From: Gammaproteobacteria bacterium UBA5078
Lineage (GTDB): Bacteria; Pseudomonadota; Gammaproteobacteria; Pseudomonadales; Pseudohongiellaceae
DNA length: 64,000 nt
Assembly: GCA_002416505.1 (NCBI GenBank)
Contig: DIAM01000007.1
Location: forward strand, 50,006-114,005
Direction: 5' to 3'
Part shown: piece after piece, positions 9,404 to 17,163 of the stretch
Layout of the letters: each line of letters starts with the position of its first letter
Numbering within the stretch: position 1 is the stretch's first letter
The notes under the pieces: model-generated
What the model was told of the DNA's origin: nothing
What the model saw: only the letters and a program-made list of their open reading frames with translations
Database searches by the model: none
Made by a program: the position numbers and the translations under genes

Positions 9404-10360
9404 ATGTTAAGACTACAAAATGCTGTGCGCACTTTGTTGCGCAAGATTGCGCTAAGCCTAGTGATGTTGCTCGCCATCTGCGCCAGCGCACAAGCCAATA
9501 CCATCGTGCGCATTAGCACCACATTTGGCGATTTCTCATTGGAACTATTCGATACCGTGGCACCCGTGACGGTGCAGAATTTTCTCAATTACGTGAATCG
9601 CGGCGCCTATAACGGTAGTTATTTTCACCGCTTGGACAAGGGGTTCGTGCTGCAAGGTGGGGGCTATCGTATGGTGCCATTCACCGGTCCTGTCGAGATT
9701 CCCGCCGACGCCCCCATCGTGAACGAATATGGCGAGTCGAATTTGCGTGGCACAGTGGCGATGGCAAAATTTGGTGGCGATCCGGACAGCGCTACTAGTC
9801 AATGGTTCGTCAATCTCACCGACAATTCAGAAAACTTGAATAATCAAAACGGGGGATTCACCGTTTTCGGGCGCGTGCTCGGTGATGGCATGCTAGTCAT
9901 GGATACAATTAATGAAATCACGGTGTATAGCCTAGGCACTCTTCAGACGCAGATTCCACTGTACAATTTTGAGGCTGCAACAACTCTGACTGCAGATAAC
10001 TTCATCACAATGAATGCCGAGGTCGTGCAGCGTTATAGCTCCGCGATGCATGTCTACGAATCTACTTCAGGATTGTTGATAACGACAGCCAACGGAGGAG
10101 ATGCACTTGGCACCTATAGTTTGAATTTGTCACTCATAGAAGAGCAGCCCGAGATTAAGTTTAGATTAAACGCCGATAGCCTGGTGTTACTAAGCAACAA
10201 ACCCGACGGGCACGCGACATTCTCAGCTACTGACAATAAGCTGCTTATACCGACTCTAGAGCTCAACATGAATGGCAATGTTTCAATCATTAGCAATGTA
10301 GTGCTTCGATTAAGCGATGCCAGCAACTGGGTATTCACTCTAGAGTCGTACGACCAATAA
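9404..10360 (+). CDS. Secreted cyclophilin-type peptidyl-prolyl isomerase with extra C-terminal domain (copy 2)
   Basis: 318 residues, paralogous to the gene just upstream over its whole length, including the signal peptide (cleavage near SAQA-N), the catalytic FHRLDKGFVLQGGGY, and the unrecognised C-terminal domain ending WVFTLESYDQ. Divergence is spread out (for example KVGGNPNS versus KFGGDPDS), so the duplication is not recent. It has its own TTTAGGAG ribosome site; the 122-base gap to copy 1 shows no clear terminator, so co-transcription is likely. The C-terminal domain starts after EVVQRYSSA in both copies and is mostly predicted beta-strand. Confidence 0.9.
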   Translation: MLRLQNAVRTLLRKIALSLVMLLAICASAQANTIVRISTTFGDFSLELFDTVAPVTVQNFLNYVNRGAYNGSYFHRLDKGFVLQGGGYRMVPFTGPVEIPADAPIVNEYGESNLRGTVAMAKFGGDPDSATSQWFVNLTDNSENLNNQNGGFTVFGRVLGDGMLVMDTINEITVYSLGTLQTQIPLYNFEAATTLTADNFITMNAEVVQRYSSAMHVYESTSGLLITTANGGDALGTYSLNLSLIEEQPEIKFRLNADSLVLLSNKPDGHATFSATDNKLLIPTLELNMNGNVSIISNVVLRLSDASNWVFTLESYDQ

Positions 10361-10390
10361 TTAGAATATAGAAGATGGGGCGGCAGGAAA

Positions 10391-11743
10391 ATGGGAGCAG
10401 CGAGAGGAGAGTTCAGTTCACGGTTTGGCTTCCTGATGGCAGCATCTGGGTCCGCGGTCGGCCTCGGTAATATCTGGGGATTTCCGACTAATGCTGCAAG
10501 TAATGGCGGCGCCGCTTTTCTATTCATGTACCTTTTCATGGCATTCACGTTGGCTTATCCGGCGTTGATGGCAGAGCTGATTATAGGCCGACATACTCGC
10601 TCGAACGCGGTCGGTGCGCTGCGTCAATTATCCAGGGGGCCATTGACTGCGAAGCTGGGCAATGTCGTCGGGTTTGCAGGCATTGTCACTGTCAGTCTTA
10701 TCTTAAGTTTCTACGCTATCGTGAGCGGCTGGATGCTAGCGTGGTTGCTAAACTCGTTTACGACTATGGCGGGGATGGACTCCGCATCCACTTGGCTGAC
10801 AAGCGATGGGGAGGCGCGCAACGCTATTTTCTCAATTATATTCATGATGTTAACGATCGTCGTTATTAGCGCAGGCGTGCGCGACGGCATCGAGAAGTGG
10901 GCTTCGCGTTTGATGCCTGCACTCATCTTTATTCTCTTTCTGCTCATTGTCTATGTGCTGACTCTAGAAGGCGCGATGGACGGCTTGCGTGCCTATCTTG
11001 TGCCCGATATTAGCCGTGCGCTTCAGCCCGGCTTGATCATTAGCGCGCTCGGCCAAGCCTTCTTCTCGCTCTCTCTCGGGGTGGGGACGATGCTGATCTA
11101 CGGCTCCTACCTCAGTAGTAAGGAGAACTTGCCGGCAGTCGGAACTCTGGTTGCGCTGCTGGATACCGGCATAGCCTTTCTTGCTGGCTTGCTTATCCTG
11201 CCGGCGATGTACGTGGCTTTGGCAAATGGGGTGGAGATCTTCGACGCCAACGGCGCGCTCGTAGCAGGCCCAGGTCTGATTGTCGCAGTTTTACCCGCCT
11301 TGTTTGAAACCATGGGCAGCGCTGGCGTGTTTGTAGCGCTCGCATTCTTCATTCTCATGACCATCGCATCGCTAACCTCGTCGATCTCTATGCTGGAAGT
11401 GCCAGTGGCCTATGTCGTGGAGACTTTCGATACGGGGCGTCGCAAGGCGACTTTACTGATCGGGAGCGTGGTCACACTCATCTGCCTAGTGATCGTCTTC
11501 AACTTCAACGCCCTGTTCGACTTAGTAGTCAACGCGACGACAGAGTATAGCCAGCCCTTGTTAGGGTTGTTCTTCGCCGTTTTCGTAGGCTGGGTATGGA
11601 ATCGCAACGGTGTGCTACAGGAGATCCAGAAGGGTGCTCCTGACGTGGAACACTCATTCTTCTGGAAGGTGTGGCCGTTCTATATTCGCTACATCTGCCC
11701 CATAGCGATATTGGCAGTCTATATTCAGATAATATTTTTCTAA
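10391..11743 (+). CDS. Neurotransmitter:sodium symporter family (SNF) transporter
   Basis: 450-residue membrane protein of the LeuT/MhsT superfamily that couples Na+ entry to uptake of an amino acid or related amine. TM1 reads GSAVGLGNIWGFPTNAA, matching the Na+/substrate site of the family but with Gly where LeuT and most relatives have the extracellular-gate Arg (NIWRFP). The unwound TM6 region is visible as FFSLSLGVGTMLIYGSYL. About eleven to twelve membrane helices are predicted. The start is supported by a GCAGGAAA site. Substrate cannot be told from sequence; neighbours give no clue. Confidence 0.9.
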   Translation: MGAARGEFSSRFGFLMAASGSAVGLGNIWGFPTNAASNGGAAFLFMYLFMAFTLAYPALMAELIIGRHTRSNAVGALRQLSRGPLTAKLGNVVGFAGIVTVSLILSFYAIVSGWMLAWLLNSFTTMAGMDSASTWLTSDGEARNAIFSIIFMMLTIVVISAGVRDGIEKWASRLMPALIFILFLLIVYVLTLEGAMDGLRAYLVPDISRALQPGLIISALGQAFFSLSLGVGTMLIYGSYLSSKENLPAVGTLVALLDTGIAFLAGLLILPAMYVALANGVEIFDANGALVAGPGLIVAVLPALFETMGSAGVFVALAFFILMTIASLTSSISMLEVPVAYVVETFDTGRRKATLLIGSVVTLICLVIVFNFNALFDLVVNATTEYSQPLLGLFFAVFVGWVWNRNGVLQEIQKGAPDVEHSFFWKVWPFYIRYICPIAILAVYIQIIFF

Positions 11744-11761
11744 GCTCACAAGAGGCATTTC

Positions 11762-12934
11762 TTAGAATTGCGCTACCATTTGGCAGAAGCGCGCAATCTC
11801 TTCATCAGTGTTGTAATAGTGTACTGAGGCGCGATTTATGTCGCCGAGTCCACGTTTAGCGAGATCGAGCTGATTGCTCGCTAAGCGCGCTACGGAGGAG
11901 TTTATCCCCTTGGCACGCAAGCCCTCCTGCAATGTCGCTGCACTGACTCCTTGTTTGCTGAAGGTAACGATGCCGCTTAACTGCTTGCCGTGCTCATGTA
12001 CTTGTACCCCCGCGATGGCGCCTAGTGTCTCCCGTAGAGTAGCACCTAGTTCCCCAACTCGAGTCTCGATCGCGGGCATGCCGATCTGTAACGCATAGTC
12101 GATTGCAACGCCGAGGCCGATCTTTCCCGCGACAAAGCATTCCCAGTTTTCGAATCGCCTAGCGTCGTCACGAAACTCATAGGTATTCGCCGAGGACCAA
12201 TTGGCCGAGTGCAAGTCAATCCAGGCGGGCTCGAGTTTTGCCATGCTCGATCTGCGCATATAGAGAAAGCCCGTGCCACGCGGGCCGCGAAGGTACTTTC
12301 GACCGGTTCCTGTAAGCATGTCGCAGCCCAATTCATTGACGTTGAGATCGATCTGTCCAGCGGATTGGCAGGCGTCGAGAAGATAGAGAATATTGTGTGC
12401 ACGTGCCATAAAACCGACTCTCGCCGCTGGGTGAATGACACCGCTTTGGCTGGGAGTATGGGTGAGGGCGATCAGTTTTACGCGTGGGTTAATAGCGGCC
12501 TCAAGGCGCTCGAGATCGATCACTCCAGCGCTATCATTGGGAATGACCTGGATCTCGATCCCTTGTCGTTTGGCCATGTGGAGTAGGGCGAGAAAGTTGC
12601 TGGCGTATTCTGATTGTCCGGTAAGGACGATGTCCCCCGCAGTAAATGGAATGGCATTGAAGAGACTGTTCCATGCATGGGTGGCGTTCTCAGCGTAGGC
12701 GATCTCGGAAGCCTCGCACGCTAAAAGCTTGGCGAAGGCGTCATAGAAGTTATTGATCCGAGCCTCGGCCCTACTGGCAGCCTCGTAGCCTCCTAGGCGT
12801 TGTTCGTCCGCTAGATGTGTGAGTATAGCGTCTGTCACCGAGCGTGGGGCCAGTGCAGCACCGGCGTTGTTGAAGTGGATCAACTCTGCGCAGGCTGGCG
12901 TGTCGTCGCGTAGGGTTCTAATATCGATGCTCAT
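11762..12934 (-). CDS. Class V aminotransferase-fold PLP enzyme (cysteine desulfurase-like)
   Basis: 390 residues, fold type I PLP enzyme. It opens with FNNAGAALAP, the substrate-binding start typical of the class V group, and carries the PLP Lys in TGTGRKYLRGPRGTGF, preceded by LLDACQSAGQ with the Asp that holds the pyridine ring. The GTGRK-RGPRG variant is that of selenocysteine-lyase/isopenicillin-epimerase-like enzymes rather than IscS; no mobile catalytic Cys loop was seen. It is convergent with the NSS transporter and divergent from the GST gene. Reaction and substrate are unassigned. Confidence 0.85.
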   Translation of the reverse strand: MSIDIRTLRDDTPACAELIHFNNAGAALAPRSVTDAILTHLADEQRLGGYEAASRAEARINNFYDAFAKLLACEASEIAYAENATHAWNSLFNAIPFTAGDIVLTGQSEYASNFLALLHMAKRQGIEIQVIPNDSAGVIDLERLEAAINPRVKLIALTHTPSQSGVIHPAARVGFMARAHNILYLLDACQSAGQIDLNVNELGCDMLTGTGRKYLRGPRGTGFLYMRRSSMAKLEPAWIDLHSANWSSANTYEFRDDARRFENWECFVAGKIGLGVAIDYALQIGMPAIETRVGELGATLRETLGAIAGVQVHEHGKQLSGIVTFSKQGVSAATLQEGLRAKGINSSVARLASNQLDLAKRGLGDINRASVHYYNTDEEIARFCQMVAQF

Positions 12935-13101
12935 TGTCGCTTGTCTCTTAATTGCTCTTGGTCTGCCGTTGCGCCTTGCTTATCAAATTACGCTTCGGTA
13001 CATTGCCCAGCTATTGCCTTTTGAGCAGGGACCTTGAAACGGAAACGAAGGGCCTGCCTCTACTTCTGACACTACCATCTAGCTCTTGCGGAGAGAACAC
13101 T

Positions 13102-13725
13102 ATGCTTAAGATTTATGGCGCGAGCACGTTTAATGCCACGAAAGTCCTATTTACTGCCGAAGAATTAGGACTTAGCTTCGATTATATCCACTTGGATTTC
13201 GCCAAGGGAGATCATAAGAGTGAGGCGCATTTGTCCAGACATCCGTTAGGCAAAGTGCCCGCGATAGAGCACGATGGGCGTTATCTTTTCGAGAGCGCTT
13301 CGCTTTGTCGCTACCTCGCTAATATTTCTTCTAAGAAGCTATATTCGGCAGACCCCTATGAGGCTGCACAGATAGACCAGATGATCGACTTGACCTGCCA
13401 CCACGCGGGACGGTGGTTAGCGGTGTATTTCTATCAAGAAGTCGTCATGATGAAGTATTACCAGAAAGAGGCGGACGAGAAGGCAATAGCGGAAGCGAAG
13501 GGTTTTCTTGATCAACAGTTGCCCTTTCTTGAGAAGACACTTAAGGACAATGAGTTCCTGTGCGGCAAGCACCTGACGATTGCCGATACGGTCGCATTCC
13601 CCTACTTTCAAGCGTGCCTGAGCACGTCTGTAGCATTGGACAGCTACCCGGCTATCCAAGCATGGATCGCCAAGCTATCGAAGCGCCCTAGCTTCCTGAA
13701 AGCCATAGCCTTAATGCCGCAATAA
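13102..13725 (+). CDS. Glutathione S-transferase family protein
   Basis: 207 residues from the ATG at 13102, which has GCGGAGAG about 7 bases upstream; the longer frame from 12952 adds unrelated sequence. The N-terminal thioredoxin-like domain (1-80) has the cis-Pro motif GKVPAIEHDG and the gamma-Glu binding ESASLCRYLA. The helical C-terminal domain has the folding box LTIADTVAFPYF. The putative catalytic position near residue 9-11 is STFNATKV, so a Ser-type (theta/phi-like) enzyme is possible. Substrate unknown. A long hairpin follows the stop. Confidence 0.9.
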   Translation: MLKIYGASTFNATKVLFTAEELGLSFDYIHLDFAKGDHKSEAHLSRHPLGKVPAIEHDGRYLFESASLCRYLANISSKKLYSADPYEAAQIDQMIDLTCHHAGRWLAVYFYQEVVMMKYYQKEADEKAIAEAKGFLDQQLPFLEKTLKDNEFLCGKHLTIADTVAFPYFQACLSTSVALDSYPAIQAWIAKLSKRPSFLKAIALMPQ

Positions 13726-13739
13726 GGACCTAGTCTGTG

Positions 13740-13770
13740 TTGAGGGCCTCGCCGAGTGCGAGGCTCTCAA
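13740..13770. terminator. 12-bp hairpin between convergent genes, no T-tract
   Basis: Inverted repeat TTGAGGGCCTCG (13740-13751) and CGAGGCTCTCAA (13759-13770), loop of 7, pairing at all 12 positions if one G-U pair is allowed. It sits between the stops of the GST gene (+) and the cyclase-like gene (-). No T-run follows on either strand, so it is either a factor-dependent terminator or an mRNA 3'-end stabiliser. Confidence 0.5.
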
Positions 13771-13797
13771 CGGTGACTGTGCCCGAAACCCTGCAAA

Positions 13798-15180
13798 TTA
13801 TTCCAGCGTGTGGAAATACACGCACTGCGCCGTTATATCCTGGCGTATCGTAAACCCCCCTTTCTGCAAATCTATAGCCTTAAACAAGGCCTTGTAGTCG
13901 GGTTTCAGAGAGTTGTAGATCACCTCTTGGATGATCAGGATGTTGAAGTTCTGTAGGCCTTGCCGGGCTGCAGATTCCTTGATGATCTTCGCGATAGAGG
14001 GGTGCTTTCTAATCTCCTCGTAGCGGTAGGCCTGAATCAGGGCCTCACCGAATAGATCGTATGACTTAATGCCACTGCTCTGGAACGTGCCCTGCACAGA
14101 GTTAAAGGCAAGTCCCATGGCGCCTTTGATTGGCGTGGCATACCCGAAACGTTCCACCTCTTCATTGAACGCCTTGAACATGATCAGGGCGGTAGAGATG
14201 GCATGATCGGCCAATGAGTTGGGGTCATCGGCGAGAAATGGGTAGCCGATCGAGCTGATGAAGCCGTCGCCTGTCTCTTTTAGCCGGAATGCACGAGACT
14301 TCAGGGGGTTGTGTTGATAGCCCATCATGCAGATCTGTGAGAAGGCGCGGAACACATCGAGAAAGAAAGACTTGGTGCGCTCGTGCTTGATCTCACTCGA
14401 GTTCTGCACGTCGAAAACATTGATGATGGCGCGGCCTTTCTCGACCGGCATAGTGTCCTCAAGCTGGTCTCCAGACTTGATCATTTCCAGCTGATGGGGA
14501 TAGACCAATTTGGACAGCTGTTTGTATAAATGCTGACGGGTATCCGCGTCGATCGACTTATAGTAGAAACGCGTCTGTATACGCGAAAAGAACAACCAAC
14601 TAAAGATACTACCAGCGAGAAAGCCCTGTGCTACTTGGACAAGGTTTGCGGCTAGGTACTGGCTATTGATTAGGTAAATCAGCGCGGTAAAGACGATGGT
14701 AAAAAGGATATTGCGAACGAAGGTTACCCGATAACTAGTGTGATAGGAGAATGCGGTCACCATGAGTAAGCTAAAATTAAGCTGTCCCGATAGCGCTAAG
14801 AATAACTCCGACTGAGTCGCAAGCGAGTCCTGAGGCTCAAACACGTATTTTAGCGTCAGGCAGAAACCGAAGATCGTCGTTAGGCAAACCAGATCCATAA
14901 CTGTTCTTGAGTGTTTATCCACGCTCGACAATAGGAGGCTGGAGATCGGGAACAGAAAGATGAGGAGTATCGGGGCGGCATAAGTGAACAGGGTATTGAA
15001 TGCGTAGGGGTTGCCGCTGGCCGATAGATTTAGGTAAGTGAGCAATGAAGATATTATGAACAGCACGCCCCCCGATTTTCCGGGCCAGCTTGTCAACGCT
15101 CGTGAGGCTTCGTCCCTCAGTTCGTCTCTAAATTCCTTGACATGCTCTCGGCAGTAAGCCGAATATTTATCTGAATTCAT
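13798..15180 (-). CDS. Membrane-anchored class III nucleotide cyclase-like protein
   Basis: 460 residues. About six hydrophobic helices fill residues 38-205, followed by a cytosolic domain resembling class III adenylate/guanylate cyclases. Likely equivalents: first metal Asp in INVFDVQNSS, second in KETGDGFISS, then a strand IKGAMGLAFNSVQGTF and the dimer segment YDLFGEALIQAYRYEE. In that segment the catalytic Arg is kept (QAYR), but the usual Asn of VNxAxR is Ile. Loss of this Asn may mean weak activity, another nucleotide or a binding role. It may produce cAMP or cGMP, or act as a pseudo-cyclase. It is divergent from the ICMT-like gene, 294 bases away. Confidence 0.65.
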   Translation of the reverse strand: MNSDKYSAYCREHVKEFRDELRDEASRALTSWPGKSGGVLFIISSLLTYLNLSASGNPYAFNTLFTYAAPILLIFLFPISSLLLSSVDKHSRTVMDLVCLTTIFGFCLTLKYVFEPQDSLATQSELFLALSGQLNFSLLMVTAFSYHTSYRVTFVRNILFTIVFTALIYLINSQYLAANLVQVAQGFLAGSIFSWLFFSRIQTRFYYKSIDADTRQHLYKQLSKLVYPHQLEMIKSGDQLEDTMPVEKGRAIINVFDVQNSSEIKHERTKSFFLDVFRAFSQICMMGYQHNPLKSRAFRLKETGDGFISSIGYPFLADDPNSLADHAISTALIMFKAFNEEVERFGYATPIKGAMGLAFNSVQGTFQSSGIKSYDLFGEALIQAYRYEEIRKHPSIAKIIKESAARQGLQNFNILIIQEVIYNSLKPDYKALFKAIDLQKGGFTIRQDITAQCVYFHTLE

Positions 15181-15474
15181 TATTCATTCTGATGTACTTG
15201 CGTCAATGTAATGCTGGCGAAACGGAAAATGCCCGTCAAGATAAGGGGATTTCGTGTTTTCTGCCGATCCCGAGAGTGGCGTGATTATACAGTAATAGGG
15301 TAAGGCGGCAATTCGAGCTGTCCTGCCAATAGTCGATTGAGCATGTTCTGGTTCACAATCCGGAGCTTTCGTTCCTGACCATCGCATTGCCAATATAGTG
15401 GGTCGAGCACCTATGCTTAGGCGGCAGATCCATCGGCAGTTATTTTCCGCATATTAAAGGTAAGCAGAGTTTTT
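15181..15474. other. Divergent intergenic region, AT-rich toward its right end
   Basis: 294 bases between the start of the cyclase-like gene (-) and the ICMT-like gene (+), so promoters for both should lie here. A short open frame on the minus strand (15184-15393) has no recognisable family or ribosome site and is not called. No clear repeats or RNA structure were seen. The sequence becomes visibly AT-richer from about 15430 into the next gene. Confidence 0.5.
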
Positions 15475-16047
15475 ATGTCTACATCTATCGTTTTGTATAT
15501 CGCCATTGTCCTGAGTTTGATCTGGGCGCGTCTTCGTTTTTTCAAAATGACTTCCGGAACTCCGCGCCTCAGTGCGCTTCTGTACGACGCAACAGTCGCA
15601 ACACAGATTATTACGACTGTGGTTTTGATGTTCACTGCAGGCGGCAAAAGTTTGCCGCTTGTAGCGGCAAGTATTTTCCTCTACACACTCTCTTTAATTT
15701 TATTTTGGTGGTCAATATTCACTGCGAAAAAACTCGACTTCGCATTCAGTAACGAAGTTGGGAGTATTGTAACAACGGGTCCATTTCGAATAGTGAGGCA
15801 TCCATTTTATACCTCTTATATTTTGGCGTGGCTTGGCAGCACTTTCTTGTTTAACTCCTTGATATTGTGGATTACACTTGCTTACTTAATAGCCTTTTAT
15901 TTTCTTTCTGCACGCAAAGAAGAGAAGGTTATTTTGAAAAGCGTGTACTCGGAAGAGTATAGAAAGTATATTCAAAATGTAGGAATGTTCCTACCTAGGA
16001 TTAAAAATGGAAGCGATCAAGTTCAAGACTCTGACGGCGGAAAGTGA
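15475..16047 (+). CDS. Isoprenylcysteine carboxyl methyltransferase-like membrane protein
   Basis: 190 residues, about four to five membrane helices, of the ICMT/phospholipid methyltransferase (PEMT/NnrU-like) superfamily. The signature is GPFRIVRHPFYTSYIL (about 101-116), the SAM-binding RHP-Y motif, followed by ARKEEKVILKSVYSEEYRKY, the acidic EE pair and Y of the C-terminal motif. Bacterial members methylate small lipids or unknown substrates; no prenylated Cys protein is implied. Base composition is clearly more AT-rich than its flanks. Its last 41 bases overlap the next gene in another frame, suggesting tight coupling. Confidence 0.8.
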   Translation: MSTSIVLYIAIVLSLIWARLRFFKMTSGTPRLSALLYDATVATQIITTVVLMFTAGGKSLPLVAASIFLYTLSLILFWWSIFTAKKLDFAFSNEVGSIVTTGPFRIVRHPFYTSYILAWLGSTFLFNSLILWITLAYLIAFYFLSARKEEKVILKSVYSEEYRKYIQNVGMFLPRIKNGSDQVQDSDGGK

Positions 16048-16639
16048 GATTGAAACCTATCTGAAAAAATTCGAGGGCTTTGTCGGTGTAAGGCTTCCCT
16101 ATGACTATGCAATGCGAAGCAAGATTGTGGGTGTGTTCAGAGGAAGTGAGTTGGTCGGTGGGTATATGATCGTCACAAAGCCAGAGTTCAGAAGCTTGAT
16201 GTTCGTGCCCGATGCCGTTAAGAATTCACATGAATTTTTCCAGAATGATTCGTACGAAATGATGGAGGTTAACGGGGTTTGGATTAGCCCGGCTGTGAAG
16301 TCTGCGCTCGAGAACTACCGTATTTGGTTCCATTTGCTTAAGAGCATGTTCTTCGCGCGCAAACACTACGTCCTATTGATGGCAGATCTGCGTAATGGCA
16401 ATGTGCGTAATCTGCATAGCCTCCTTAATCCGGAGCTGCTGTATGAGGGTCCTCCCATGTTGAAGGCGGGCACTACTAGCCACTCGACTATTCGAGTTAG
16501 CGTGACCACGCGCTGGCAGATATTGCTAAACCTTCCTAAGTACTATCTAACTTTTCGCGAACGAGCTCGTCGCTCCACCGAGCGCGCTAAGGTCCGCGCA
16601 TTTGGCCGCATGGCCCGACAGGCCGAGCCACAGTCCTAA
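16007..16639 (+). CDS. Hypothetical protein with GNAT-like acyltransferase pattern
   Basis: 210 residues; no family recognised with certainty. The ATG at 16007 has AGGA 7 bases upstream and lies inside the end of the ICMT-like gene. The order of likely strands and helices resembles a GNAT fold: GVFRGSELVGGYMIV (strands 2-3), YEMMEVNGVWISPAV (strand 4 and the acyl-CoA turn), a helix, then YVLLMADLRNGNVRNLHSL (strand 5 and following helix). The classical R/Q-x-x-G-x-G/A phosphate loop is not evident. The C-terminal 30 residues are strongly basic (RERARRSTERAKVRAFGR). Assignment to GNAT is inference. Confidence 0.55.
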   Translation: MEAIKFKTLTAESEIETYLKKFEGFVGVRLPYDYAMRSKIVGVFRGSELVGGYMIVTKPEFRSLMFVPDAVKNSHEFFQNDSYEMMEVNGVWISPAVKSALENYRIWFHLLKSMFFARKHYVLLMADLRNGNVRNLHSLLNPELLYEGPPMLKAGTTSHSTIRVSVTTRWQILLNLPKYYLTFRERARRSTERAKVRAFGRMARQAEPQS

Positions 16640-16668
16640 GCCCTAGGATCGACTGAGAACACGCTAGT

Positions 16669-16705
16669 AAGTCCTGGGTGCGAATTCGCTGCGCACTCAG
16701 GACTT
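16669..16705. terminator. 14-bp hairpin after the GNAT-like gene, no T-tract
   Basis: AAGTCCTGGGTGCG (16669-16682) pairs with CGCACTCAGGACTT (16692-16705) at all 14 positions with one G-U pair; loop 9 bases. It starts 30 bases after the upstream stop. The absence of a T-run argues against a simple intrinsic terminator, but it probably marks the end of the ICMT-like/GNAT-like transcript. Confidence 0.5.
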
Positions 16706-16881
16706 ATGTCTCCTCTGGCACTGATGCCTCTGCTAGAGCGCTCTGTAAGCTTGCGTAGGCCCCGGCATCCGGCCTAGACTACTCCTAAGGCATAACACGG
16801 TTAGAACCCTCGTTGCGCCATCACTGGGCATTATCGATGTCTGTTGCAAATGCGCAGGAATGCGCCGCTAGGAGTGACGAA

Positions 16882-17142
16882 TTGAATCAGGACAAGATAC
16901 TCAGCCTTTTGGCTCAGTTACAGAAAGAATTGGATAACGGCGCAACTCTCGATAACGAGACGATTGCGTTGCTAAAGAAATTGGATAGGAATGTCGATGC
17001 GATGATTGCGTCTGCGGAGAATGACAACGCACCGGTCATGGATGATGCGATTGCACTAGAGGCTCGTTTCGCTGCCGATCACCCAGTTGCCGAACGTGTC
17101 ATCCGAGAGCTGATAGACACGTTGAGCAAAATGGGCATTTGA
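16882..17142 (+). CDS. DUF4404 family protein
   Basis: 86 residues from a TTG start at 16882, chosen because AGGAG lies 7 bases upstream and the resulting length fits the family (about 85). Upstream in-frame starts (ATG 16837) add a non-conserved segment. Features: N-terminal helix QDKILSLLAQLQKELDNG, a central LLKKLDRNVDAMI helix, and the family C-terminus RFAADHPVAERVIRELIDTLSKMGI-like pattern (HP-A...I.D.L..MGI). Soluble, all-helical, function unknown; DUF4404 genes are common in aquatic gammaproteobacteria. Confidence 0.8.
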   Translation: MNQDKILSLLAQLQKELDNGATLDNETIALLKKLDRNVDAMIASAENDNAPVMDDAIALEARFAADHPVAERVIRELIDTLSKMGI

Positions 17143-17163
17143 GCCTCTTAGGGCTCGCTGGCG

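Noticed and set aside
15184..15393. 69-residue open frame on - upstream of the cyclase-like gene
   Set aside because: No ribosome site, no hydrophobic or motif pattern, in a divergent promoter region.
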